In this document: one piece after another, positions 33,039 to 41,805 of the stretch
Position numbering within the stretch: the stretch's first letter is position 1
How the letters are laid out: each line of letters starts with the position of its first letter
Origin: Meridianimaribacter flavus
GTDB taxonomy: Bacteria; Bacteroidota; Bacteroidia; Flavobacteriales; Flavobacteriaceae
Length of the DNA: 64,000 bases
Assembly: GCF_004366715.1 (NCBI RefSeq)
Contig: NZ_SOQZ01000002.1
Coordinates: 310,001 to 374,000, forward strand
Direction: 5' to 3'
Position numbers and translations under genes: made by a program
Notes under the pieces: generated by a model
The model's database searches: none
Told to the model about the DNA's origin: nothing
Seen by the model: only the letters and a program-made list of their open reading frames with translations

Positions 33039-34463
33039 ATGGAGTGTATTTCGGTTTTTGATATGCTAAAAATAGGCGTTGGTCCTTCAAGCTCTCATAC
33101 TTTAGGTCCTTGGCGCGCAGCTGAACGCTGGATTAAAGAATTAAAAGACAAAAACAGGTTTGATAAAGTTGAAAAAATATCTGTTGACTTGTATGGTTCT
33201 TTATCCTTAACAGGAAAAGGACATGCTACAGACTATGCGGTTATGCTAGGTTTAAGTGGTGCTGATCCTGAACGTATTCCTGTTGACACCATTGATGTCA
33301 TTATTGCATCAATAAAAAACACCAACACCCTTTTATTCAACAATGAAAAGCCTTTAGAATTCAACCCAAAAACTGAAATTACTTTCAACAGAAAGTTTTT
33401 ACCGTTTCATGCCAATGCTTTAACATTTACAGCAACCATAAATGGCAGAAACTACAAGTCTACCTACTACTCTATTGGAGGAGGATTTGTTGTACAAGAA
33501 GAACGAAAAGTTGCTAAAGCCAATAAAATTATCTTTTATTGTACATTTCCGTATCCAACTGAAACAGGAGTTGATTTACTTAAGTTTTGTAATGACTTAA
33601 ATCTTCCTATTTCTGGAGTGGTATTGGAAAATGAAAAGTCTATTAATGATGAAAACCATATCGATTCAGAGTTAAGCAGAATTTGGAACACTATGCTAGA
33701 ATGTATGTATGTAGGTTGTCATACAGAAGGAAATCTTCCTGGAGGATTAAATGTGCGACGTCGCGCTTATGATATGCACCAAAAGCTTAAAGGTGATTTA
33801 CCTTATCAATCTCCTGAAGAATGGCTACAAGTTATTAGAAAAACCGAAGTAAAGTTTCGACAAATATTAAAATGGGTAAGCTGCTTTGCACTTGCTGTAA
33901 ATGAAGTAAATGCCTCATTAGGTCGTGTGGTTACTGCACCTACTAATGGTAGTGCTGGTGTAATACCTGCTGTATTGATGTATTATATGGTAATTGAAAA
34001 CCATGAAGCTGATTTTGAGCACATCAAACGATTTTTACTAGTTGCAGGAGAAATTGGAAGTATCTTTAAAAAAGGTGCAACTATAAGCGCTGCAATGGGA
34101 GGCTGTCAAGCCGAAATTGGAGTATCATCAGCAATGGCTGCTGGAGCATTGTGCGAATTGCTAGGAGGAACTCCTGAACAAGTTCTAGTTGCTGCCGAAA
34201 TTGCTATGGAACACCATTTAGGACTAACCTGCGACCCAATTGGTGGTTTGGTACAAGTCCCATGCATAGAACGCAACTCTATGGGAGCCATAAAAGCGAT
34301 TAATGCTGCTGAATTAGCTTTAGATACTGATCCTAATAATGTAAAAGTTCCGCTTGACAAAGTAGTAAACACGATGTGGGAAACCGCTAAAGACATGAAT
34401 TCCAAATACAAAGAAACCAGTGAAGGCGGTTTAGCAGTTGGTGTAAATTTAGTGGATTGTTAA
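33039..34463 (+). CDS. sdaA: L-serine ammonia-lyase, one-chain iron-sulfur type
   Basis: Deaminates L-serine to pyruvate. 474 aa with both domains fused: N-terminal regulatory-like domain starting [20 protein letters not shown], and a C-terminal catalytic domain with [18 protein letters not shown] and [18 protein letters not shown], supplying three Cys ligands for a [4Fe-4S] cluster. The protein ends in NLVDC; in the Legionella enzyme the C-terminal Cys sits in the active site as fourth iron ligand. Has its own promoter, divergent from dnaK. Confidence 0.95.
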   Translation: MECISVFDMLKIGVGPSSSHTLGPWRAAERWIKELKDKNRFDKVEKISVDLYGSLSLTGKGHATDYAVMLGLSGADPERIPVDTIDVIIASIKNTNTLLFNNEKPLEFNPKTEITFNRKFLPFHANALTFTATINGRNYKSTYYSIGGGFVVQEERKVAKANKIIFYCTFPYPTETGVDLLKFCNDLNLPISGVVLENEKSINDENHIDSELSRIWNTMLECMYVGCHTEGNLPGGLNVRRRAYDMHQKLKGDLPYQSPEEWLQVIRKTEVKFRQILKWVSCFALAVNEVNASLGRVVTAPTNGSAGVIPAVLMYYMVIENHEADFEHIKRFLLVAGEIGSIFKKGATISAAMGGCQAEIGVSSAMAAGALCELLGGTPEQVLVAAEIAMEHHLGLTCDPIGGLVQVPCIERNSMGAIKAINAAELALDTDPNNVKVPLDKVVNTMWETAKDMNSKYKETSEGGLAVGVNLVDC

Positions 34464-34546
34464 TCTTTCCTTATTTGTAGACTGCTCCATTGATAAAAAT
34501 TCATTAAAACTCATTATTTTTACAGAAATAAACAAACTATAATCTT

Positions 34547-35365
34547 ATGTCAGTAGCTAAAAAAGAATACAAAAGAATTACCGTAAAGTCTTTAATAGAG
34601 ATGAAACAAAACGGAGAAAAAATCTCCATGCTTACTGCTTATGATTATACCATGGCAAAAATTGTTGATGGCGCAGGAGTTGATGTTATTTTGGTTGGTG
34701 ATTCTGCTAGTAATGTTATGGCAGGACATGAAACTACACTGCCAATTACTTTAGATCAAATGATATACCACGCTTCTTCGGTAATTAGAGCTATAAGCAG
34801 AGCTTTAGTGGTTGTAGACTTACCTTTTGGGAGCTACCAAAGTGATCCTAAAGAGGCGTTGCGATCTGCTATTAGAATAATGAAAGAATCAGGAGGTCAT
34901 GCCGTAAAATTAGAAGGTGGTAAAGAAATTAAAGAATCTATAAAGCGTATACTGAATGCTGGAATTCCTGTTATGGGACATTTAGGTTTAACACCTCAAT
35001 CTATATACAAATTTGGAACTTACACAGTAAGAGCTAAAGAAGAAGAAGAAGCAAAAAAATTAAAAGAAGATGCTTTAATGCTCGAAAAAGCAGGTTGTTT
35101 CGCTATTGTGTTAGAAAAAATACCTGCAAAACTAGCAAAAGAAGTTGCTAAGAGCGTTAGTATTCCTGTAATTGGTATAGGAGCTGGAAATGGTGTTGAT
35201 GGTCAAGTACTAGTGGTTCATGATATGTTAGGAATGACTCATGAGTTCCATCCACGTTTTTTACGTCGCTATATGAATTTATACGAAGAGATGACAACAT
35301 CTATTTCGCAATATGTAGATGATGTAAAATCGGTTAATTTCCCTAACGACTCTGAGCAGTATTAA
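34547..35365 (+). CDS. panB: 3-methyl-2-oxobutanoate hydroxymethyltransferase
   Basis: Makes ketopantoate for pantothenate/CoA. 272 aa. Characteristic segments: [57 protein letters not shown] and [21 protein letters not shown]-like active-site region. Cytosolic, Mg-dependent decamer in other bacteria. Followed after 78 bp, across a structured repeat, by a pseudouridine synthase gene; panC/panD not here. Confidence 0.96.
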   Translation: MSVAKKEYKRITVKSLIEMKQNGEKISMLTAYDYTMAKIVDGAGVDVILVGDSASNVMAGHETTLPITLDQMIYHASSVIRAISRALVVVDLPFGSYQSDPKEALRSAIRIMKESGGHAVKLEGGKEIKESIKRILNAGIPVMGHLGLTPQSIYKFGTYTVRAKEEEEAKKLKEDALMLEKAGCFAIVLEKIPAKLAKEVAKSVSIPVIGIGAGNGVDGQVLVVHDMLGMTHEFHPRFLRRYMNLYEEMTTSISQYVDDVKSVNFPNDSEQY

Positions 35366-35368
35366 AAG

Positions 35369-35401
35369 CCCCTTTGTCCTACGGACATTTCCCCAAAGGG
35401 G
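35369..35401. repeat. Dispersed GC-rich hairpin between panB and the pseudouridine synthase gene
   Basis: Outer stem CCCCTTTG (35369-35376) / CAAAGGGG (35394-35401) with an inner GTCC-TAC-GGAC hairpin (35376-35386). From memory this is a recurrent intergenic element in Flavobacteriia. It is much more GC-rich than its surroundings. Confidence 0.7.
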
Positions 35402-35442
35402 AAAGTAAAAATTGCAAACCGAATTCAGATATTAGATTAAAT

Positions 35443-36141
35443 GTGCTAGAAAAAATTCTATCAAATAAATCAAATCTTCAGGTACTTTATGAAGACAATC
35501 ACATTATTGTGGTTAATAAACGTGCTGGTGATATTGTACAAGGCGACAAAACTGGAGACAAGCCTTTAAGCGATGTTGTAAAAAGCTATATTAAAGATAA
35601 ATACAACAAACCTGGAAATGTGTATTTAGGTGTTGTACATCGTTTAGACAGACCCACAACAGGAATTGTATTGTTTTCAAAAACCAGTAAAGCACTCCCA
35701 AGACTTAACAAGTTATTTGCTGAGAAAAAAACTAATAAAACTTATTGGGCTTTAGTTAAAAACCAACCACCTAAACAACAAGATACGTTAATTCATTGGT
35801 TACGTAAAAATCCTAAAAACAATAAGTCTACTGCTTTTATAAAAGAAACTTCAGATAGTAAAAAAGCTATCTTACATTATAAAATCTTGAAGCAACTTGA
35901 CAATTATTTCTTGTTGGAAATTGAATTAGAAACAGGTAGACATCATCAAATACGTTGTCAATTAGCAAGTATTGGTTGTCCTATAAAAGGCGACTTAAAA
36001 TATGGTTTTAAAAGAAGTAATCCTGATGCAAGCATTAGTTTGCATGCTAGACAACTAAAATTTACTCATCCTGTAAAAAAAGAAGCCATTTCGGTTATTG
36101 CGCCTTTACCAAAAGATACTATTTGGGACGCTTGTCTCTAA
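35443..36141 (+). CDS. RluA-family pseudouridine synthase
   Basis: Isomerises uridine in rRNA or tRNA. 232 aa from GTG 35443. The frame is open to a TTG at 35374, but that codon lies inside the repeat hairpin, and homologues begin near ILSNKxNLQVLYEDNHIIVVNK, so GTG 35443 is preferred. Motifs: VHRLDRPTTGIVLFSKT with the catalytic Asp, LETGRHHQIRCQLASIGCPIKGD and SLHARQLKFTHP. No S4 domain, so it resembles RluA/TruC-like short forms. The 3' end overlaps the convergent kinase gene by 4 bp. Confidence 0.9.
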   Translation: MLEKILSNKSNLQVLYEDNHIIVVNKRAGDIVQGDKTGDKPLSDVVKSYIKDKYNKPGNVYLGVVHRLDRPTTGIVLFSKTSKALPRLNKLFAEKKTNKTYWALVKNQPPKQQDTLIHWLRKNPKNNKSTAFIKETSDSKKAILHYKILKQLDNYFLLEIELETGRHHQIRCQLASIGCPIKGDLKYGFKRSNPDASISLHARQLKFTHPVKKEAISVIAPLPKDTIWDACL

Positions 36142-36956
36142 CCTAAAGGGTAAGTTAAGGTTAAAGTAACCCCTTCATTAGGTTTTGAATATATATCAAA
36201 CTTAGCATTAATTAATTCTGCTCTACTTTTCATATTTATCAGTCCAGAGCCTTTTTCTGCAGATTTCATGTCAAAACCTTTACCGTCATCAGTTGCTGTT
36301 ATAATTAGTTCTTCAGATTGATAGTTGAGCGTTACTTTTAAGTTTTGAGCTTCGGAATATTTAACTGTGTTTGAAAAAAACTCTTGTAGAATTCTGAATA
36401 CAATTATTTCATGCTTTTTATCGCTAAATGCTTTTCTTTCGCCTTTAACTTCCAATTCAGTTGATGAAAATTTCATCCGCTTTAATCGGTTAAGTTCATT
36501 ACTTACAGAGTCTTCAAAACCCATATTTAGTAATACTTCATTGTTTAAAGACTTTGAAAGTGCTCTAACTTCCTTGAGGCTATCTTTAACGATGTTTGAT
36601 GTCTCATCAACTTTCCCTTTTATGTTTTCAGGAACTAATGCTCCTAGCATATTCAGTTGCATATTAGCATAAGACAACAATTGACCAACATTATCGTGCA
36701 ACTCCCAACCTACATGCTTTAAGGTTTGCTCTTGTATTTCGGTTTGAGCTGTTGCAATTTCTTCATCAAACGCCTGCTGTTGCGCTATTTTGTCTAGTAA
36801 GAGTTTATTTTTTCGCTTTTGAAACACTATAAAAAAGACAACGATAAATCCGCATAAAATAAAAAGTACAAACACCATATAAATCAACAAATTCCTTTCA
36901 GCAGAAGTTGATATTGGTTGTTGTTCTTGTAAAAAAAGCATTAAAAAATTAGTCAT
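36138..36956 (-). CDS. Membrane sensor histidine kinase (HisKA_3/NarX-like), orphan
   Basis: 272 aa. One N-terminal TM helix (about 22-46), a linker helix, the phospho-acceptor box GWELHDNVGQLLSYANMQL with His near 102, then HATPase: ILQEFFSNTVKYSEA (N box), ATDDGKGFD (G1) and GSGLINMKSRAELI (G2). It has no periplasmic sensor domain. Its start overlaps the stop of the multi-TM gene by 8 bp, so that protein probably senses. No response regulator is in the window; a NarL/LuxR-type partner elsewhere is expected. Confidence 0.88.
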   Translation of the reverse strand: MTNFLMLFLQEQQPISTSAERNLLIYMVFVLFILCGFIVVFFIVFQKRKNKLLLDKIAQQQAFDEEIATAQTEIQEQTLKHVGWELHDNVGQLLSYANMQLNMLGALVPENIKGKVDETSNIVKDSLKEVRALSKSLNNEVLLNMGFEDSVSNELNRLKRMKFSSTELEVKGERKAFSDKKHEIIVFRILQEFFSNTVKYSEAQNLKVTLNYQSEELIITATDDGKGFDMKSAEKGSGLINMKSRAELINAKFDIYSKPNEGVTLTLTYPLG

Positions 36957-37650
36957 AATCAGGGTTTGAAACTATAAGACCTACAGTAAAAGTCAAATAC
37001 ATTAATGAAATTGCAAATAAGTTAATATACCCTCTTAAATTAACATAATCCATATCTGCTAGTCTAAAATAAGGCTCAAAAAAAGCCAAAGGTGTTTTTA
37101 CTAACCAAAAAACAAGAATAGTGCAACTGATATAAAAATTCAGTGATTTATAAAATTTTAAAATTTTATCACTTTGTAGCATTTCAAAAAAATAATAAAA
37201 CACACACAGCATAATTATTATTGCTCCTAAAACACTAATTGAAGGAATAGAAGTTTTGAAAAAATCAGGTAGAGTCAAAATGATAATACAAAGTGAAGCT
37301 ATTAAAAATAAAGCAAGCGCTATTTTCAAAGTAGTTTTGGCCCTTTGATTAGTGAGAATCTTGAGATAATACCATACAAAAAACACAATTGCCCCTAAAC
37401 TCCAACATATTGTATACCACCAATAGTTTTTTTCTAATAAAGTACCTTGTAAAAAACTAAAAATTCCATCTCTAACCCAAAAAGTATAGCGTCCTATAAC
37501 ACCAAACGCTACCACATAAATTAAAAAGTAAATAAAGTATTTAGCAGCTGTATGACGGTATCTTTTATATAAGATTAAACCCGTTACAGCTGCTATTATT
37601 TCTACCGCTAAGTAGAGGTAGCTTCCATAATCATTTATAAACTTGACCAA
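36949..37650 (-). CDS. Polytopic membrane protein, probable partner of the kinase
   Basis: 233 aa with about seven hydrophobic helices spread evenly (for example LYLAVEIIAAVTGLILY, IALALFLIASLCIIILTL, LFAISLMYLTFTVGLIVS). No catalytic motif and no named family recognised. It starts with TTG (37648-37650), no ATG being available before TM1. It overlaps the kinase gene (8 bp) and follows the 175-aa gene by 11 bp, making a three-gene unit; a 7-TM sensing module for the kinase is the natural inference. Confidence 0.7.
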   Translation of the reverse strand: MVKFINDYGSYLYLAVEIIAAVTGLILYKRYRHTAAKYFIYFLIYVVAFGVIGRYTFWVRDGIFSFLQGTLLEKNYWWYTICWSLGAIVFFVWYYLKILTNQRAKTTLKIALALFLIASLCIIILTLPDFFKTSIPSISVLGAIIIMLCVFYYFFEMLQSDKILKFYKSLNFYISCTILVFWLVKTPLAFFEPYFRLADMDYVNLRGYINLFAISLMYLTFTVGLIVSNPDYD

Positions 37651-37661
37651 TTGGCACTAAT

Positions 37662-38189
37662 TTATTGTGGATAGTTAGCTCCTGGTGGTTGCCCATTACC
37701 GCCTTCATTAAACCCACTACCTCCAGTAATATCTCCTTTTCCTCCTTGCATAAAGTGGCTAAAAGCATTCATACTACCATCAGATGTGTTGGTTGCACTT
37801 TTTAGGTAGCCTGTTGGCACAAAAAACATCGTTGTATAACCTGGAATACCGTTAGCATCTGGATAAGCTCCAAGATAAACCCTAATACCATTCATTGTAA
37901 ACCCTAACGAATCGGCTTCGTTTTCAGCATAATCCAAGTAAGCTCTCATATCATCAAGTGAATACCAAGATGATCGGTTATCTCCTCCTCTTCGCGTCAC
38001 AATAGAGTCACTGATTAATTGATACCTTGGATTGTAAGCCGTATCCAAAGCTTTAGCTTCTTGAGGTGTTATCAATCCTTTAGGAGGTGTTAAGTTCTCC
38101 ATTCCTGTTTCAGATTGTTTACAACAAAAAAAGTAAGTCAACACTGCTCCTAAAGCAAATCCTAACAAAAGTAAAATTAGTTTTTTCAT
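37662..38189 (-). CDS. Membrane-anchored periplasmic protein of unknown function
   Basis: 175 aa from ATG 38187-38189, giving the N-terminal anchor MKKLILLLLGFALGAVLTYF followed by FCCKQ (possible lipobox). The globular part contains GFTMNGIRVYLGAYPD and GYTTMFFVPTGY, and the tail is Gly/Asn-rich. Family unknown to me, though I have seen similar proteins in Flavobacteriia. First gene of the three-gene sensor unit. Confidence 0.65.
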   Translation of the reverse strand: MKKLILLLLGFALGAVLTYFFCCKQSETGMENLTPPKGLITPQEAKALDTAYNPRYQLISDSIVTRRGGDNRSSWYSLDDMRAYLDYAENEADSLGFTMNGIRVYLGAYPDANGIPGYTTMFFVPTGYLKSATNTSDGSMNAFSHFMQGGKGDITGGSGFNEGGNGQPPGANYPQ

Positions 38190-38258
38190 AAGTTTTGAAT
38201 TAATAGTTGGTTCTAAAATATTGAAATCTTTCAATACTGTAAAGTATTTTTTATTGTT

Positions 38259-39110
38259 TTACTGCTTTAACAATTTTAACCTTATCTTTTCATTAGGCTT
38301 TTTTTGCGCTAATCTACTAATAGACAATTCGTTTAAATGTAAAACTCTAGGATAACCGCCTGTTGTTTGACAATCTCGCATTAAAACAATTAGCTTACCT
38401 GAAGGTGTCAACTGAATAGTTCCTGGTAAAACCATTGAGGTTATTATTTGCGCTAAGTTATTCTCTAACTTTTCATTAAGTTGATAAGCCATCCGGTTAT
38501 TAAGTTGGGACACTGAAAACTCTTGGTTAAAAAGTAATGCTTTTTGACTATCACTTAAGCTTTCAAACTCAGGTCCTTCAAATACCTCTATAGTTTTACT
38601 TTTAAAGTGATTAGTATTAACTTTAAGTGTTGCATTATGTTCTAAATTAAAAATGGAAGCTGTATTAATCTTTAAAGAGTCTCCCACAGCTATTTTATTT
38701 GCTTTAGTCACGTTTGAAAACATACTTTTACTCTCCATTACACTTTCAGACTGAAAGCCTCCCAAAACCGCTAAATAACACCTGTAACCATAATTTAGTT
38801 TACCAAATGAAAGTACACCTCCTGCTTTCACTTTTATCGCTTTATTTAAACTAATTGATACGTCATTTAATTTTGGAGATAAGTCTGCTCCTGTTAAACA
38901 AATGACTGTTTGTGTTTTAAAAAGAAGCCTTGGTCCTGTCATTGTAATCTCTAAAACAGCATCATTTTCATTATTGCCTAAAACTGTGTTTGCAATTTTT
39001 GAGCTATAGGCATCCATAGCGCCAGAAAAAGGTACTCCATAACGCTGAAAACCAAACCGACCTAAATCCTGAATAGTTGAAAATAATCCTGATTTTAAAA
39101 CCTCAACCAT
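38259..39110 (-). CDS. pxpC: 5-oxoprolinase subunit C (biotin-dependent carboxyltransferase-like)
   Basis: 283 aa. AHS2/KipA family: LFSTIQDLGRFGFQRYGVPFSGAMDAYS at the N-terminus, TGADLSPKLN, and LMRDCQTTGGYPRVLHL near the C-terminus. With PxpA and PxpB it forms the ATP-dependent 5-oxoprolinase that clears 5-oxoproline, a spontaneous damage product, to glutamate. Overlaps pxpB by 8 bp. Confidence 0.93.
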   Translation of the reverse strand: MVEVLKSGLFSTIQDLGRFGFQRYGVPFSGAMDAYSSKIANTVLGNNENDAVLEITMTGPRLLFKTQTVICLTGADLSPKLNDVSISLNKAIKVKAGGVLSFGKLNYGYRCYLAVLGGFQSESVMESKSMFSNVTKANKIAVGDSLKINTASIFNLEHNATLKVNTNHFKSKTIEVFEGPEFESLSDSQKALLFNQEFSVSQLNNRMAYQLNEKLENNLAQIITSMVLPGTIQLTPSGKLIVLMRDCQTTGGYPRVLHLNELSISRLAQKKPNEKIRLKLLKQ

Positions 39111-39834
39111 TTATTACCTCACTTTCTAATTCATAACTCTCCAATGCTACTAATTCTGAAATAGCTTTATGTTCATTTAAAGATATTGGGTAAAACTGAA
39201 TTTTATCTCCACTCTTCGCAAAACAAGGCTCGTCTTTGGAAACATCAAAAAACTCAATTGGCGAATTACCTATAATATTCCAACCTCCAGGACTCACATT
39301 TGGGTATATTCCTGTTTGGTGTTCTCCAATGGCAACAGCTCCTTTTTTTACTTCCATTCTAGGGGAAGATTTTCTAGGAAAATGTAATTGATTATCTAAA
39401 CCTCCCAAGTATAAAAAACCAGGTAAAAAGCCAACAAAAAAAACAGTATAAATAGCTTGCGAATGTAGTTTTATAATTGCTGATTTTGACAGCTTTTTTT
39501 GAGCAGAAATTTCTTCTAAATCAATACCAAAAAACGCATCATAGCACACAGGAATTTTCCACAACAATTGGTTTCTATGTCCAACCTTTTTACGATTAAA
39601 ATAAATCGATTTCAATGCTAAAATTTCATCATTGATATTATCAATAGTAAATTTACAAATAATTAATATCGAGTTATATGCATTATTTATCTCAACTACT
39701 TCTTTAACATAATTATTAGCTATACTATTTTTAAAAATTAGAACATCTTCAAGAATAATTTCATTTATTTCATTAGGCCATTCTATTAAAATTGAACACT
39801 CACCATAAGCTTTATATTTTAGATTAAAATCCAT
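39103..39834 (-). CDS. pxpB: 5-oxoprolinase subunit B (KipI family)
   Basis: 243 aa from ATG 39832-39834. AHS1/KipI features: VGFLPGFLYLGGLDNQLHFPRKSSPRMEV, then VAIGEHQTGIYPNVSPGGWNIIG and LF-type end motif. Partner of PxpC and PxpA. It lies 7 bp after pxpA and overlaps pxpC. The N-terminal third is divergent from the Bacillus protein. Confidence 0.92.
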   Translation of the reverse strand: MDFNLKYKAYGECSILIEWPNEINEIILEDVLIFKNSIANNYVKEVVEINNAYNSILIICKFTIDNINDEILALKSIYFNRKKVGHRNQLLWKIPVCYDAFFGIDLEEISAQKKLSKSAIIKLHSQAIYTVFFVGFLPGFLYLGGLDNQLHFPRKSSPRMEVKKGAVAIGEHQTGIYPNVSPGGWNIIGNSPIEFFDVSKDEPCFAKSGDKIQFYPISLNEHKAISELVALESYELESEVING

Positions 39835-39841
39835 CAAAACA

Positions 39842-40585
39842 TTAGGCTATTTTAACATGAAGTTCTTTTAATTTTTCGGTAAGATATTGCAATATTTTTT
39901 CAACGTTTGGAGAGTCTCCATGCACACAAAAAGTATCTACTTTTACATCTACTTCTACTCCACTTATTGTTTTTACTTTCTGCCTTGAAATCATATTAAA
40001 AACATGCTCAAAAACTGCTTCAGGATGATTTAAAACAGCATTGCTTTTATCTCTTGATACTAAGCTTAAATCTTCATTATAATTTCTGTCAGCAAACGCT
40101 TCGTACATTACAGGAATTTGTTCTTCCAAAGCTAAATTTGCTATCACAGAACCATAAGGCACATACAATTTTACTGGTAACGCTATACTTTTTATCACCT
40201 CAATAATCACACTAGCAGTCTTTTCATCCTTCATCGCCAGATTATACAATGCGCCATGAGGTTTAATATGATGCAATGCAAGATGTTCAGTTCGCAAAAC
40301 ATTCATAAACCCTCTAACCTGCTGTTTTACCGAAGTATATAAATCAGCACAAGACATCTCCATTGGCTTTCTTCCAAAGTTCTCTATATCAGGAAATGAA
40401 GGATGCGCACCAATTTTTACACTAAACTCTTTAGCTAGTTTAGCAACAGCAATCATTGTTTCCTCATTTCCAGCGTGTCCTCCACAAGCTATATTACACG
40501 AAGACACATAAGGCAACAACCTAGCTTCGTTACCTAAACCTTCTCCAACATCAACATTAATATCTACAGTATATCCATTCATCAT
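39842..40585 (-). CDS. pxpA: 5-oxoprolinase subunit A (LamB/YcsF family)
   Basis: 247 aa. DINVDVGEGLGNEARLLPYVSSCNIACGGHAGN is the family N-terminus; further IGAHPSFPDIENFGRKPM, HIKPHGALYN and FADRNYNEDLSLVSR. Catalytic subunit candidate of the 5-oxoprolinase complex. Its ATGATG start overlaps the stop of the transporter gene, so transporter and enzyme are made together. Confidence 0.94.
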   Translation of the reverse strand: MMNGYTVDINVDVGEGLGNEARLLPYVSSCNIACGGHAGNEETMIAVAKLAKEFSVKIGAHPSFPDIENFGRKPMEMSCADLYTSVKQQVRGFMNVLRTEHLALHHIKPHGALYNLAMKDEKTASVIIEVIKSIALPVKLYVPYGSVIANLALEEQIPVMYEAFADRNYNEDLSLVSRDKSNAVLNHPEAVFEHVFNMISRQKVKTISGVEVDVKVDTFCVHGDSPNVEKILQYLTEKLKELHVKIA

Positions 40586-41805
40586 AACACATTAAACACT
40601 TTTAAAACACTTTTTAAACCTAAGAAAACAGCCACTAAAAGAGTCACTATTCCCACAATATTCTGCAATAAGCTGTTTTTATATTTACCTAGCAATTCAG
40701 ATTTATTCATAACCCAAATCAAAAACACAGCAACTAGAGGCAACAGCAATCCATTAGCCACTTGTGCAAACTTGATTAGCTCTATAGATTTTATTCCTAA
40801 AGAAGAAAATACAACTCCTAAAGCTAGAACAAACAACCACACACCTTTAAAGGTCTTAGATTTTAAATTGGTACTCCAACCCAAACATCCACTAGCAACA
40901 TAAGCAGCTGCCAAAGGCGCAGTAATTGCACTTGTAATACCTGCTGAAAACAGTCCGATAGCCATAAAATACTTTGAAAAACTACCAAACAAAGGCTCTA
41001 AACCTAAAGCTAAATCCGAAGCATTGCTAATTGTTTTAGTCTGAATCGCTGAAGCAGAAATAATAATGCACATTGACACCACTCCTCCCAACACAACAGC
41101 AACTATAGTATCTTTTCTAGCATACTGCAAATCACTTTCAGTACACCACTTTTCTTTAACCAACGCTGCATGTAAAAACAAATTATAAGGCACTACAGTA
41201 GTTCCTATTAAACCAACAACAGTCAACACACTTTCTTTAGGCATTTTAAAACCAAACAAGCCTTTAAAAACCTCCATTAAGTTAGGCTTTGTTAGTATTG
41301 CTGTCACTAAAAAAGCAACACTCATTACCACAACCATAGCTACTAATATTCTTTCTAGTGTTTTATAATTTCCAATAGTTAAAATTAAAAACGCAACCAA
41401 ACCGATGATTAAACTAAAAACATTCACATCAAACACACCAACTTCAACACTCGGATTACCAAATAGCGTTTCCAAACCCAGCACACCTCCACTAATGTTT
41501 CCTGCTTCATAAGCTGCATTACCTACAACTATCGCTGACAACATTAAAACAATTACAACAGTCTTAAAAACAGGATTTTTAATTTCAGTTCTTATAACTT
41601 CCGAAAGGCCTTTTTGAGTAATTACTCCTAATCGTGCTGACATTTCTTGCAATACTATTGTAGCGAACACCGAAAACAACATAGCCCAAAGCAACGCATA
41701 ACCAAACCCAACACCTGCAAGTGTACAAACTGTTACTGTTCCAGGCCCAATAAAAGCTGCTGCAACCAATGGTCCTGGACCTATATTTTTAAACCATGCT
41801 TTCAT
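40582..41805 (-). CDS. Nramp-superfamily transporter lacking the metal ligands (YcsG-like)
   Basis: 407 aa, about 11 TM helices, Nramp fold. TM1 reads FIGPGTVT where metal transporters have the DPGN ligand motif, and TM6 reads VPYNLFLHA where they have MPHNLFLHS. Asp and Asn of TM1 and Met of TM6 are therefore all missing. ATG 41803-41805 overlaps the yifB TAA by one base (TAATG). The gene is coupled to pxpA-B-C, as ycsG is near ycsF/kipIA in Bacillus. A substrate other than transition metals, perhaps 5-oxoproline or a related amino acid, is the better guess. Confidence 0.85.
   Translation of the reverse strand: MKAWFKNIGPGPLVAAAFIGPGTVTVCTLAGVGFGYALLWAMLFSVFATIVLQEMSARLGVITQKGLSEVIRTEIKNPVFKTVVIVLMLSAIVVGNAAYEAGNISGGVLGLETLFGNPSVEVGVFDVNVFSLIIGLVAFLILTIGNYKTLERILVAMVVVMSVAFLVTAILTKPNLMEVFKGLFGFKMPKESVLTVVGLIGTTVVPYNLFLHAALVKEKWCTESDLQYARKDTIVAVVLGGVVSMCIIISASAIQTKTISNASDLALGLEPLFGSFSKYFMAIGLFSAGITSAITAPLAAAYVASGCLGWSTNLKSKTFKGVWLFVLALGVVFSSLGIKSIELIKFAQVANGLLLPLVAVFLIWVMNKSELLGKYKNSLLQNIVGIVTLLVAVFLGLKSVLKVFNVL

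Noticed and set aside
35374-35442. TTG start of the RluA-type gene
   Set aside because: The TTG is in the stem of a dispersed hairpin and the added residues have no family counterpart.
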